NCBI GenBank assembly: GCA_963281255.1
Contig: OY725493.1
Span: 3,193,857 to 3,257,856 of the forward strand
Direction: 5' to 3'
DNA length: 64,000 nt
Source of the DNA: Aphrocallistes beatrix
Taxonomy: Eukaryota; Porifera; Hexactinellida; Sceptrulophora; Aphrocallistidae
Both the position numbers and the translations under genes were made by a program. Of this stretch, positions 22,516 through 33,609 are shown piece by piece (positions within the stretch are counted from its first letter, which is position 1; each line of letters opens with the position of its first letter). The notes beneath the pieces are model-generated. The model had not been told where the DNA came from. It searched no databases and worked only from the letters and a program-made list of their open reading frames with translations.

Positions 22516-23371
22516 TATATATATGATTCATTGATAATAATTGTACTACGTCCTATGGAATGCTAATTCTTTTCATGAGATGACGTAGCGTTTTTCGAAA
22601 ATCCTGACTTGGAAACTAAAAGTAAGAGACTCTCGTTCTAACTTCCTAATATACTTTTTAGAAGCTCTTTATTCATTCTAAGCCAATACATTATACTCTG
22701 TAGTGCTAGGAATATGAATTATTATTCACAATCATCTTTTGCATTTTCATGCATTTTCAGTATACTTTCCTATTTCCACCAAAATTTGTTTGGAATATAT
22801 CTAATTCATCAGTATAAATGCGATTAAATGCCCATGAATGCTTTTATTTATCCTTAATAGCAAATTTCAAAATTGACCGTTTTTAAAATAAAAAAAGTCA
22901 AAATTGGTTTGAGTTAGAGGGTTAAAATTTCAAGAATTGTTCCATATCAATAGGAGATGAACGTAGGATTTTCGATCTCTTATAGCTTAGTAATATTATT
23001 ACTGATTTACCAAAAAGAAACAGACGTTATGGGGGGTTTCATGGTGCTTTTTCTCAGGCCCCATATAAACTTTACAATATTTGTCATTTTAACTTTTATT
23101 TGGTCCTATGAGGTGGCAAATATGATAAACTATCTATGATTCGATTTTGGAAGCATTTGTTTATTTGGGATGTCCTAAAAAATATTTGGAGTCCCCGGGG
23201 CTCTATCATTAGGATGTGCTAGCGAAAAACGAAAAAAAAAACAGACTTTGAGACAATGTATCTCAAAAACTAGAAATAAGAATCAAAAGCGGTTTGGAAG
23301 CTTAGGTATTTCTAGAAGGAGATACGTGCACACGCTTAACATGTCTTATCAATCGAGTTTTAATAGCAAGG

Positions 23372-23766
23372 CATAGCCCACTGTACATAAGGCCTCACAG
23401 AAACTTGACTAGGGATGCGGTAGAAGATGGTTGAACTAATACATGAGCTGCATTAAATCATTAACCAAGCACAATATAGCTTAGGAATGTATTACCAGCA
23501 TATATAAATATGGTGTCAAAGTACCCATATCCGTTGTTAAAATTTAGTTTAGTCACCATATGGTTGCGCAATAGGTTATATTTGTGACAAATTTGGTGAT
23601 TTTCAGAGGTCGTTTAAGGGCACTTCTAAGTGTTTTAATTAGAAAGTTTTCTGCATAGAACTGAGATGTGAATGGGTTAAGGCAGCTCATGTATTAGTTC
23701 ACCCATCTTCTACCGCATCCCAAGTCCCAAATACTGTGAGGCATTATACGTATACAGTAGGCTATG
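23372..23766. mobile_element. PAL-A family element, short copy
   Basis: CATAGCCCACTGTAC... to ...GTAGGCTATG, flanked by AGCAAGG and AGTAAGG, a 7-bp duplication with one mismatch. It is inserted in a MITE-D terminus inside PAL-B copy 2. Confidence 0.75.
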
Positions 23767-24000
23767 AGTAAGGATATTAGGAATTGAGTACTAATAATTT
23801 GCCATTATTTTACACAGATAGAGAGATATCTCTTTTTGGACCTCAATGGGGAGTTTTGACCTAATCTGGGAGATCCAAGGCCAGATTTTTCAAAATAATT
23901 ATTAAATCTGCACCAATTTTCTGTACACATTATTAACGACAATTGTACTGATTGTTTCGTATAATAGCCACATTTGGGCACATACTTCATGATTAGATTC

Positions 24001-24512
24001 CAGGGTTGGCAGGTTTTGTCCATGTGGTAAAAACCGTCCTGTCCAAAACCTCCTGACTGGACAAAACCGGTCAAAACTGGAAAAACCTAATTATTGTATG
24101 TTCAAAGAAAAAATTTCCACACTGAATCAATGGGTCTTCCTCCTTGTGCCATTTCAAATTGGTCAATTCAAATAAGATAAACAATATGCATGATAGTATT
24201 CAATTTAAATAATATCACAAATGCTTTCGATAATTACAAGTATACTCCTGTAGAAGGAACATATATGCGTATACTTATTATAATTTAATTGTTTGAAAAC
24301 ACACATTTTATCACTTTACTGTTTCATTGTAAACGAGTGTCAATAGCATATTACCAACTCAAAATAAGATATCTTAACAATATTACACGTTTTCAGTTAC
24401 ATATTATCCAAGGATATAGTATTGACCAGTTTTGAGCAGTTTTGACCGGTAAAACCGGGTTTTTCCCACTGTCCGTCCAAAACCATTTTTGGACAGGACA
24501 AAACCCAACCCT
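24001..24512. mobile_element. hAT-like MITE
   Basis: Inverted ends CAGGGTTGG...CCAACCCTG with further inverted similarity (ttttgtcc / ggacaaaa) and an exact 8-bp duplication TTAGATTC (23993-24000, 24513-24520). 8-bp duplications and CAGGG ends are typical of hAT elements. Internal repeats of the 'gtccaaaacc' and 'gaccggt' type. Non-coding. Confidence 0.85.
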
Positions 24513-24639
24513 GTTAGATTCGCCATAATTTGTATTCCAATGAAGTCAATGTTAAGCGAGAAATGTTTATTTTTTGACAAAGAGATGTTTGGGGAACCTA
24601 TATATTATCCTATATATCATTTCATTTAAGATTATTATA

Positions 24640-25129
24640 TACAAGCGCGCTTCGCTTGCTTGCGCTGCGAGGCTGGCGGACACTTTGTGTCCGCCGGAGG
24701 CTCCCTTCGGTCGCCTGGAGTCACATTGGTTAATTATAAGGGAGATAACATCTCTAAATATGTCTGTTCTACTGTGCTAATCGATATCACTCGAAAAATC
24801 ACTAAATTTGTCAATTTTAAAATTTTGATGCGTAATGATGACGTCATAACAAAGTGATGAGTCATCATTTTTTGATGAAAGTCGCATCATATGTGAGGTA
24901 TGTTAGTATACAGATTCTATTAAAATTTCAGCCTTCTATCTCCTATAATGGCTGAGTTATGCCCGAATAACTGTGTTGCTTAACTTTTAAAAATGTGACA
25001 ATGACGTCATAATTCCATGATGAGTCGACATTTTGCTCTGAACTCAGAACTTACTGGAGCCATAGCCAAAAGACTCCCACATGCCAAAAATCAGCCTTCT
25101 GCGCCCGGCAGTTTCTTCAATCAATTCGT

Positions 25130-25173
<44 letters not shown>

Positions 25174-25245
25174 CATCGAGTTTTAATAGTAAGGATATAC
25201 ACCATACACACATATACACATTAATCGAGTTTTAATAGTAAGGAT
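24640..25245 (+). repeat. MITE-D copy with TA microsatellite
   Basis: Has the GC-rich block (aagcgcgcttcgcttgc, gcggacactttgtgtccgcc), two TGACGTCA octamers, a TA run of about 36 bp at 25130-25169 and the family's right terminus twice (ending 25195 and 25245). Confidence 0.8.
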
Positions 25246-25250
25246 TAATA

Positions 25251-26570
25251 AGGGCGTTCAATTAGTTCCAGGAATGAGTCTATATCTCCTTTCCAATACA
25301 ACCTTACTATATGATTCTCTGTTACTAAAATCCTCGAAGTGTATACTATCGATTGTATACCGAGTGATTTATATACTGCAAATATTTTTTCTACTTTACC
25401 TTTGTTTTTTTTGCGACACTGCTGACACTTGTTGCCAAAATATGGCTTCAAAGTTGGATGGTTTGCATTACGATCAACGAGTGTACATCAAATATTGAAC
25501 ATTATTTGGAAGTGTGCCAAAGGACATCCATTCTGACCTGGTTACGATACATATGGATGATGCTCTTTCATCTTCACGGGTCTACGCATGGGCGGAGCGA
25601 TTTTGTGAGGGAGGTGACTCATGTGGAGATGACTCATGATGTGGGCCTCCGATGACGCCCGTCAATGACAGTAACATTGCCCACATTGCTCAAATAATAG
25701 AAGATGATCCCCATTCAACTGTGGAGGCTGTAGGTATGGAGGTTGGCATATCAACGGGAAGTGCTCAGACAATTCTGACTCAATCTCTAGAGATGAAAAA
25801 GATTTCAGCTCGATGGGTGCCTCATAGCCAATCAAAATAGAACATGCAGGACCGGTTAAGAATCGCGTAGGATAGACTCAAAAATACGAATCCGCACACT
25901 CTCGACGCTTGATGGAGATAGTAACTGGTGATGAAACTTGGATTCACTATGATGAACCACTTCGTAAAGCTCAATCTAGGAGTTGGACTGGAAAATGTCC
26001 GGATGGGGTCCGGTTTCCCCCATTGAAAAAACCGAGGCCCGATAGGTTCGGAAAGAAGATAATGTACCCTATTTTCCTTGACGGGATGGGAAACGTAACT
26101 CAAATAATTGTTCCACGTGGGCAGACAATAACTGGAAACTTTAACGCGACTGAATATTTATCTGCTTTGGAAAAAACGTACAAGAGCATACGGCATTCAC
26201 GTGCTTGTGAGGGGATGCAATTATTCCATGATAATGCCAAGCCTCACAAGACTCGTCAAGTCAAAGAGAAAATATAGAATATGGGGCTAATCGAGTTAGA
26301 ACATCCACCCTATAGCCCTGACTTCTCTCCTTGCGGTTTTTGGCTATTTGATATCCTCAAAAGTCACTGGCTGGGAGACATTTCGATAACAATGTCCATG
26401 AACGGCGATTTATAAGTGCCTCCACGATATCCCCAAAGATGAATACAGAAAGACCTTTTACAAGTGACTTGAAAGACTCCGTATTTGCATAATTAATAAG
26501 GGTGACTACTTCGAATAATTAATGCTTAAATATATCTATTTTGAAGCTTTCTTTGGTAATTGAATGTCCT
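25251..26570 (+). pseudogene. mariner-like transposase pseudogene
   Basis: Ends agggcgttcaattag and its inverse (taattgaatgtcct) bound a plus-strand mariner gene. Recognisable in order: N-terminal helix-turn-helix region (25652-25840, ISTGSAQTILT), GDETWIHYDEP at about 25930 with the first catalytic Asp, HDNAKPH near 26228 with the second, and HPPYSPDFSPCGFWLF near 26305 with the third. Stops and frameshifts at about 25496, 25840-25905, 26275 and beyond separate the pieces. The longest intact piece is 122 codons. All three catalytic blocks are still visible, so decay is moderate. Confidence 0.88.
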
Positions 26571-26608
26571 AAGTATATATCTTTGGTAATTGAATGTCCT
26601 AAGTATAT
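26571..26608 (+). repeat. 28-bp duplication at mariner end
   Basis: ctttggtaattgaatgtcc followed by taagtatat occurs twice in direct succession (from 26551 and from about 26580), so the mariner's right end is locally duplicated. Confidence 0.7.
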
Positions 26609-27122
26609 AAGTTTTTAAGATATGTCATCGGCTTCTTTCGGGACCATAGAGAGGTATTATGGCCATACTTTACCAATAATAAGCGATAATTCACGAACAA
26701 ATGGTTGGATCTGAACAAATATTTTTTTGAAATGATTAGAATTTTATTTCTGATACAAATGTCGTTAAATTTCTGATATCTAACCGGCCATTACCCGAGC
26801 ATTATAGAATGAACTCTCTTATAGAGCTATTTTGATTGGCCTTTCTTCTAAATCTTTGTGTTATATAATTTCTAAAGAGGCCAAAACAATGCTGTCTATA
26901 TAAAAAAAATATAAAATAAATAAAATAATTGATGAATGCGTGGAAAAAGTCCAATAATTTTCAATTTTTAGTAACGCTTAACTTTAAGGGAATAACTCAT
27001 AAAAATAAAAATCTTCCAACTACTATGATTTAATGGTAGACCACTCAATATTACAATGGAATTGACAATAAATTTTTTTGCTATTTTTTCACGTCAGGCG
27101 TTTTTGCGGGCGGTGTCCTTAA

Positions 27123-27496
27123 AAAGCACCTTTGCTAGAATCGTCATTTTTTGTCAATTTTTTTTGAAAATCAGCAGATATTCTTTTAGTATTTGTTCAA
27201 ACCATTCAGCAAGATATATACTAGTAGGCTTTGAAGCCAGAATAAGGTGAATAATTGACTTCAGCATAAAATGACAATGTAAAAATTGGATTTGGCTATT
27301 AAAATTCACAATTTTATAATCGCCTTGTTTAAAGTAATAGTTTAACTAATAATTAGGAATAATCTAAAGTACAATTATATTATATTGAAAATAATTGTTT
27401 TCCTTTATAAATCAGATTATTTTCTCAGGGACCTAAATCTTGCTGAATCCTTTAACAAATACTTAAAAAATTACGACTAAAATATATAGACATACT
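27123..27496. other. No gene recognised
   Basis: AT-rich DNA between two mobile elements. Nothing identifiable. Confidence 0.45.
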
Positions 27497-27784
27497 TACA
27501 GTCTAAACTGGGTTTTTTCTTACTATCTCTATTCAGATCAATATAGTAAGAATAACCCGATAGTATGGATAAACTGAAGCAATTTTAAACCAAGTAGGAA
27601 TAAACGGGTGTCGAAAGTAATATACGTAGGTATTGAATGCAATGTAAGTACGTGTATGTTTGTATAACGAAAGGTTTCATACACTGATGAGGAAAACAAT
27701 ACGAGTACTTAGTACTATATCAGATAAATAATAAGCTAAATCCTTCGCCATATAACTATAAAAAAATCAATTGACTAAAGTAAA

Positions 27785-28690
27785 AAATCACTGAGTTTAC
27801 TTTGTTATTGAGGAAGGGACAGGAGTGCTTGTTCCACTTCAGTGACAGTATTGGGCACTTTTCCAGTACTTGCAATAAAGCGTTTAGCAATATTTCTGAT
27901 AGCCTGGATACATTCATTAATTGTGGGAGGAGACTCACCATCAACAGGATTGTCTCCTATTTCCACATCGCTATCTTCTGTCCTCGTTGCTTCAACCAAG
28001 TTTCCATTATTATATCCCATCAATTTCAGGATACTCGCCGGTATTCTCAAGTTCTTCTAAATCAGCAGCGTCTATAAAATCAGTAACAGTCTTTCACTGC
28101 ATCTACTGCCTCATCTTGTATAGAATCATCCTTAGAAGTCGATTTTTTATCCTTTTGGCGAATAATGTAACTGAAGTTTTTGAAATGCCGAATATTCTCA
28201 CCAACTCAACTTTGGATTTACTTTGACCTGGAGTCCCATCAAACCGCATTATCAGGGCTCTCAACCTGCGAGGGCTCGAAATAGTGAGATTTCATAAATC
28301 TCACGATCCTGTCGTGAGACACTAAAATAATCTCACGATCCCGTCATGAGACACTAAAATAATCTCACGATCCAGTCGTGAGGCACTAAAATAATCTCAC
28401 GATCCTGTCGTGAGACGAAAATAAATCCCACGATTCTGTCGTGAGACATTATATGATTCTTTGTCAAAGACACATTTCGTATCTGCAGGGCTCTCAACCT
28501 GAGAGAGTTCGCAAATGGTGAGATTTAATAGAAGCGTCGTGATATTTTGAGACAAATCGTGAGATCGTGACATCTTACCCGAAATCGTGTAACACACGAC
28601 GAGATCGTGAGTTGAGAGGCCTGCATTATGAGGCGATACTTTTCCTTGATTGACAGTTGTGAATTCTTCTCTGCCATAATGTACTGGTAG
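27785..28690 (-). pseudogene. pogo/Tigger (CENP-B-like) transposase remnant
   Basis: Minus strand. The N-terminus MAEKNSQLSIKEKYRLIM (about 28625-28678) and, after the inserted element, a helix-turn-helix segment SKVELVRIFGISKTSV (near 28190) match the CENP-B type DNA-binding start of pogo proteins. The C-terminal acidic end is open from 28050 to 27805 (DSDVEIGDNPVDGES, then TVTEVEQALLSLPQ). The catalytic DDE core is absent, so the gene is internally deleted as well as frameshifted. Confidence 0.7.
28253..28623. mobile_element. Small element with hairpin tandem repeats
   Basis: Ends CAGGGCTCTCAAC and its inverse GTTGAGAGGCCTG, flanked by CATTAT on both sides (28247-28252, 28624-28629). It interrupts the pogo gene precisely. 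Inside, a 32-bp unit (tctcacgatcctgtcgtgag plus a short A-rich linker) occurs about four to five times from 28303; each unit is itself a hairpin (ctcacga...tcgtgag). Non-coding. Confidence 0.75.
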
Positions 28691-29424
28691 TATATAGTAT
28701 GTACGTGCACGTGCTTAGTAGAAACCAAATAAAAAAATATCGCCAGTAAGAATAAACCAATGTAAGGATAAACCGAAATGAGAATAAACCGATGTAAGTA
28801 TAGAGCGATAGTGAGAATAAACCGTTATGACTAAACAGCGAGTAATAAAAAAACGATGGAATGTACTAGTAAACCTGGAATTTCATATATTATAAAGAGT
28901 AAGAATAAACCGATTAGTAAGGATAACCCTCTGTAAGAAAAAACCCGATGAAAATTAGTTCTTAAAACGAATTAATTAATATCTGCAGGGGAAATTAGTA
29001 AGAATAAACTGATAGTAAGGATAGCCCGGAGTAAGAAAAAATCAGTTTCGACTGTATTTGCATAACTAAATTCAGCAGGATAAAGAATACGTGCTATACT
29101 GTGGTAGACAGTTACTGGGATTTTCAAAAAGATCTACAAAAAGTGAGTTTGCATTCCAGAAAAGGTGCTGGTTAACCGCATGGTATGATAGTGTCACTTA
29201 AAATAGTGTAAATATAGGATGAAAACTCAGAAATGAAGTGATCTAGAAATTATAATGGATTCAATTAAAACAAAAATATCTGGTCGCATCATCAATATAA
29301 AGCGAGACGAGCATGTGACTATAGTATGCAGACAACATTGAACCTACATAACATAGTAATTGGTGATTATGGTTGGCAAAATATAATATTCAAAATCTAT
29401 ACCACTGAAAACCCCATGCCAATA

Positions 29425-30071
29425 CAGTAGACCCTCGATTATCCGAACCTCGATTATCCGACACCTCGATTATCCGAACAGTGTGTTCGAGTACCACTCA
29501 TTTTATCAAATACTTTTCAATCGAATTTGTGAAAATAATGTGTTCGGATAACTGAAATAATGTGTTCGGATAACTGAAATAATGTGTTCGGATAACTGAA
29601 ATAATGTGTTCGGATAACTGAAATAATGTGTTCGGATAACTGAAATAATGTGTTCGGATAACTGAAATAATGTGTTCGGATAACTGAAATAATATGTTCG
29701 GATAACTGAAATGCTGTGTTCGGATAACTGAAATAATGTGTTCGGATAACTGAAATAATGTGTTCGGATAACTGAAATAATGTGTTCGGATAACTGAAAT
29801 AATGTGTTCGGATAACTGAAATAATGTGTTCGGATAACTGAAATAATGTGTTCGGATAACTGAAATAATGTGTTCGGATAACTGAAATAATGTGTTCGGA
29901 TAACTGAAATAATATGTTCGGATAACTGAAATAATGTGTTCGGATAACTGAAATAATGTGTTCGGATAACTGAAATAATGTGTTCGGATAACTGAAATAA
30001 TGTGTTCGGATAACTGAAATAATATGTTCGGATAACTGAAATGCTGTGTTCGGATAACCGAGGGTGTACTG
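29425..30071. mobile_element. pogo-type MITE with internal minisatellite
   Basis: Ends CAGTAGACCCTCGATTATCC and its inverse (ataaccgagggtgtactg) between TA dinucleotides. It splits dispersed repeat E. Most of the element is the minisatellite described separately. Confidence 0.85.
29539..30052 (+). repeat. 22-bp minisatellite, about 23 copies
   Basis: Unit tgttcggataactgaaataa plus tg, nearly perfect, with a few variants (aatatg, atgctg). The gttcggataa part is the inverse of the inner end of the element's own terminal repeat (ttatccgaac), so the array looks amplified from the terminus. Confidence 0.92.
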
Positions 30072-30560
30072 TAGTTGGAAGCCAGTCTCTAGCCTATTTT
30101 TTTAAATTGCTTACTCTATGCATGCATCTATTGTAAACAAAAGTAAACAAATGATATATCACATATAATCAAAATACAATATTCGACCTCTACACCCCTA
30201 AAAACCCCATGTCAACCGTTAGAAACTAGTCTCTAGCGAATTTTTAAAATTCATCAAATGGTGTTAAAATATGTGTATAAAGGTTTGAAAATATATACAA
30301 AACCTTTTTTATTGCTATACACTATAATATGATTGAGACATCTATATAAACTATTGCCCTGAGGTGTTAAAAACAATGGCAGCCTACAATAGTATCGTAT
30401 AATGATTTCTATTGTGAGAGTGAAGCCGTACATACATAGTATTCTATAGAAAAGGTGTGAACAATTGTTCCAATTTTTTTGCAGAGGTGTGAAAATTTCG
30501 CTTATATCTTAATCGTGGATTCATCTTTTGACACCTACATGCCAATTTTCGTATCCCTAC
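30072..30560. repeat. Dispersed repeat E, right part
   Basis: Continuation of the copy interrupted at 29424; matches 2820-3140 (gttggaagc, ctctagc, acacctacat). Confidence 0.5.
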
Positions 30561-30629
30561 GACTTCCAAATTCTTCAATCAATTTGGATAAACAAACAAA
30601 AAGACAAAGAAAATCCTAGCGTTTTAATA

Positions 30630-31541
30630 CAGTGAAGATTGGATATAACGACGTACCATTGGGCAAGAGAAAAATGTCGTTATTTGCGACCTGTCACTAT
30701 ATCCGATCTTAGGTTCACACACACAATATACGCTTAGTGTACCCGCCAAAATGTAACAAACATAATAGTATATGATATGGTGATGCATATGATTTGAATA
30801 ATTATTTTACTGTACTTTATGTGGACTTGAAATAGCTGGTACTTGTTCTCTGTGCCAGGAGACTAAGCTGTGTATTCCTGAGCATTTAATACAGCTTGAC
30901 AGTGGACGTCGAGTTTTTGGTGGAACGCAGGTAAAAAAGAGCTGTTTCTAATCCTTCCATTGCCTCCCTGAACTTTGGTACACGTTGAACTACACATTCC
31001 TCATCACTACTCTCCTCGTCAGCTGCTTCATTAGAAGGCAGAACAGTATCTAGTAAATTATCTACAGTTTGACCTGCAGCTGCAGCACCGGTTAGGACTT
31101 TATCGTCTATTGCCTCAAAGTCGTCAAATGTGACGTCTGCACCAGCAATTTCTGTACGTTGAGCAATGCCCCATAGAAGAAAGTCAGCGGAGTCAGCAGA
31201 GGGCTTCTCTGTCTCAGTGGTGTTATCTGATGCTGCCTGTGGTGGACCGTCTCCAAAACTGACATGACGATAGCAGTTGCGAATTGTGTCTTGTTTGAGA
31301 ATCAAGAAAAAATTTGGAGCTAAAGCTCGTTCAACCCTCTGTGAGATCGTTATAGACGATCCATTTTAGGCCACCGGGCACAATGAATGTGTCGTTATTT
31401 TCGATTTGTCGTTATTCGGATTGTCGTTATTTTCGATGTTTTTTGTATGCAGTCAAATAGGATTTCGCTCTGGGCAAGGAAAAATGGTCGCTATTTGCGA
31501 TTTGTCGTTATATCCGATGTCGTTATATCCAATCTTCACTG
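30630..31541 (-). mobile_element. Deleted Tigger-type element
   Basis: 23-bp perfect inverted ends (cagtgaagattggatataac...) between TA dinucleotides (30628-30629, 31542-31543), with extra 'gtcgttat' iterons near both ends. It retains only the transposase 3' end. Confidence 0.88.
30886..31305 (-). pseudogene. Tigger transposase C-terminal fragment
   Basis: 139 codons open on the minus strand. NCYRHVSFGDGPPQAAS and the acidic TFDDFEAIDDKV stretch, then EESSDEECVVQRVPKFREAMEGLE, fit the tail of Tigger/pogo transposases (RNCFRHAGF-type segment followed by an acidic region and a helical end). The DDE catalytic core and the DNA-binding domain are deleted. It is open, but there is no sign it is a host gene, because it sits between matched transposon ends. 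Confidence 0.7.
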
Positions 31542-31543
31542 TA

Positions 31544-32606
31544 TATAGAGTATACGGGTCCAATCCAAAGGAATTGCTTCGAGAAATACTCGAACTTGGC
31601 TATCTGCAATGTTTCCAAATACCATAATTACACTACATATTTTTGTTAGTTTGCCTGCATCAGTGGCTTCAGGGAAACGCACCTTCAATGTTTGAAGCCA
31701 CTTCAAATTACCACCGTTCAACTATGCAGAGCGTTTAACTGTGCTTGCCATGCTTAATATCAATTATGATATTGCACGGAGATTAGATTTTACCTCATTA
31801 ATTGATGCATCAGCACAGAAAAAGGCTAGAAAAGTATCAATTAAAGCTCGTTTGTATTCACATAATTACACTTATATTATCGTATAATATTTATCACTTC
31901 TCATGTTTTAATTTATTTGAATCGTAGTCTAAATTCTTAGTTGTGGCCCGGGCCTCTCTGATTCTCTCAGATGCCCTGTGCAGTACTATAGTTGTACCCA
32001 AATGATCATAATAGGGTCGTTTTTCTTATCTTGTATTATATCCCCGAAATTACTACATATATTTTTAAGATCGTTTCATATCTGCTTAATTTACAGTATA
32101 CATACAATGGATGAATTAATACCCTTTATAAAAGTATATTGGGATCGAGTATATTTATGGAAAGATGTTTGGGAAGTATATTAATAAAAATTGGTCTCAG
32201 CTCGGATTACTTGTACTGATTGGAATTCCGATAGCAAAGTTACAACATCTATCCGGTATCCGGATGGTGACTAGTCGGATATCTGGATATTTAGGAAAGT
32301 TTATATATCTTGACTGGAATTGATAATTAGACAAGGATTCTTATATTCAGTGTCATTATATTATTTACAACTTCGCTGATATTGATGTGTTTGAATTGTC
32401 AGAGATAATTGTTTGTGTCACTTGCCTTAGAATCCATAATTTACGTAAAAAGCTCATTGTGGAAGCATCACTGTAGAGATATTCAATAAAAATTATTTCA
32501 GTTAGGATTCATTGAAAATATGACAAACAAGATTTAAAAGTCTGAAGTTTGGGATCATTTTTTTTGAGGAAGCGAAATAGCAAGATGCAACGCTTGCGAT
32601 ACTGAC
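31544..32606. other. No gene recognised
   Basis: AT-rich DNA with short frames. 'atccggtatccggatggtg' near 32250 and a similar 'cggatatccggatatccg' near 36880 are short imperfect palindromes. No repeat boundary or RNA gene was seen. Confidence 0.4.
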
Positions 32607-33170
32607 ATCCTTACTATTAAAACGCAATTAATATTTATTTATTTATATACAAGCGCACTTCGCTTGCTTGCGCTGCGCGGCTGGCGGACACTTTGTGTCC
32701 GCCAGAGGCTCCCTTCGGTCGCCTGGGATCACATTGATTGATTAAAATGGAAATAACATCTCTAAATACCTCTGTCCCAATGCTATAATCGATAGCGGAC
32801 GAAAAATCACCAAAATTGTCATTTTTAAAAAAATTGATGAGTAATGATGACGTCATAACAAAGTGATGAGTCATTATTTTTTGATGATAGTTGCATCATA
32901 AATGAGGCATGTTAGTATACAGATTCCATTAAAATTTCAGCCTTATATCTCCTATAATGGCTGAGTTATGCTCGAATTGCTATATTGCTTAACTTTTAAA
33001 AATGTGACAATGACGTCATAATTCCATGATGAGTCGACATTTTCGTCTGAGCTCAGAACTTACTGGAGCCATAGCCAAAATACTCCCACATGCCAAAAAT
33101 TAGCTTTCTATGACTGGCAGGCAGTTTCTTCAATCAATTCGTTACAGAGATATATATATATTTAAATATA
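32607..33170 (+). repeat. MITE-D copy
   Basis: Left terminus atccttactattaaaacgc, GC-rich block at 32650-32730, two TGACGTCA octamers, and a TA-rich end. Confidence 0.8.
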
Positions 33171-33174
33171 TATA

Positions 33175-33606
33175 CAGTCGAACCTGCTATAACGGCCACT
33201 CTATATAACGGCCACCTGCCTATAGCGGTCACTAATGAACAGTCCCGTCCGAAATTCCATAATATTGAACCTGTGTATTGCGGCCACCTGCTCAACGCGG
33301 CCAGCGGCCACCCGTTTGTAGTACCTTACTGACCCTGAAACTGTGTATAACGGCCATCACCTGTCTATAACGGCCACTACCTGTCTATAACGGCCATCAT
33401 CTTTTTCACCTTTTTATGTGTTTATTACAGGACCTGTTATGTTCGATAAACAAGTTTCATGTAATTACTTTAGGTAATGGAACTACATGTAGTAACTATG
33501 TTTCATTCTAGATAGGGTTAAGACAATCACCTATATAACGGTCACCTGTGTATAACGGCCAATTTTGTCCAGTCCCATGGGTGGCCGTTATATACAGGTT
33601 CCACTG
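33175..33606. mobile_element. pogo-type MITE (ataacggccac iterons)
   Basis: Ends CAGTCGAACCTGCTATAACGG and the inverse (ccgttatatacaggttccactg), flanked by TA. 'tataacggccac' is repeated at least eight times near both ends. A related copy is at 49940-50336. Confidence 0.85.
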
Positions 33607-33609
33607 TAT

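Larger units (their letters stand above)
21022..27118. mobile_element. PAL-B giant palindromic element, copy 2, about 6.1 kb with inserts
   Basis: Starts TTAA|GGATACCGCCC at 21018 and ends GGGCGGTGTCC|TTAA at 27122. The arms match over long distances: 21022-21340 against 26800-27118, 21480-21640 against 24540-24630 plus 26630-26700, and 21750-21900 against 23800-23960. The centre is near 23260. Without the five inserts (21961-22515, 23372-23766, 24001-24512, about 24640-25245, 25251-26570) it would be about 2.7 kb. TTAA ends suggest a piggyBac or Kolobok-type mover. No transposase was seen. Confidence 0.7.
27499..29054 (-). mobile_element. pogo/Tigger element with decayed transposase
   Basis: Inverted ends cagtctaaactgggtttttt and cagtcgaaactgatttttt... 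between TA dinucleotides (27497-27498, 29055-29056). The subterminal DNA is full of degenerate 'gtaagaataaaccgat' iterons (27540-27610 and 28745-29045), possible transposase binding sites. It carries the minus-strand pseudogene below and a second element (28253-28623) inside it. Confidence 0.82.

Noticed and set aside
24635-24735. GC-rich blocks as CpG island or tRNA-like gene
   Set aside because: They recur at a fixed position in MITE-D copies and do not fold as a tRNA.
29539-30052. CRISPR-like or telomere-like array
   Set aside because: 22-bp units without spacers inside a TA-flanked pogo MITE; a minisatellite.
30886-31305. Possible small host gene
   Set aside because: Sits between matched Tigger ends and resembles the transposase tail.
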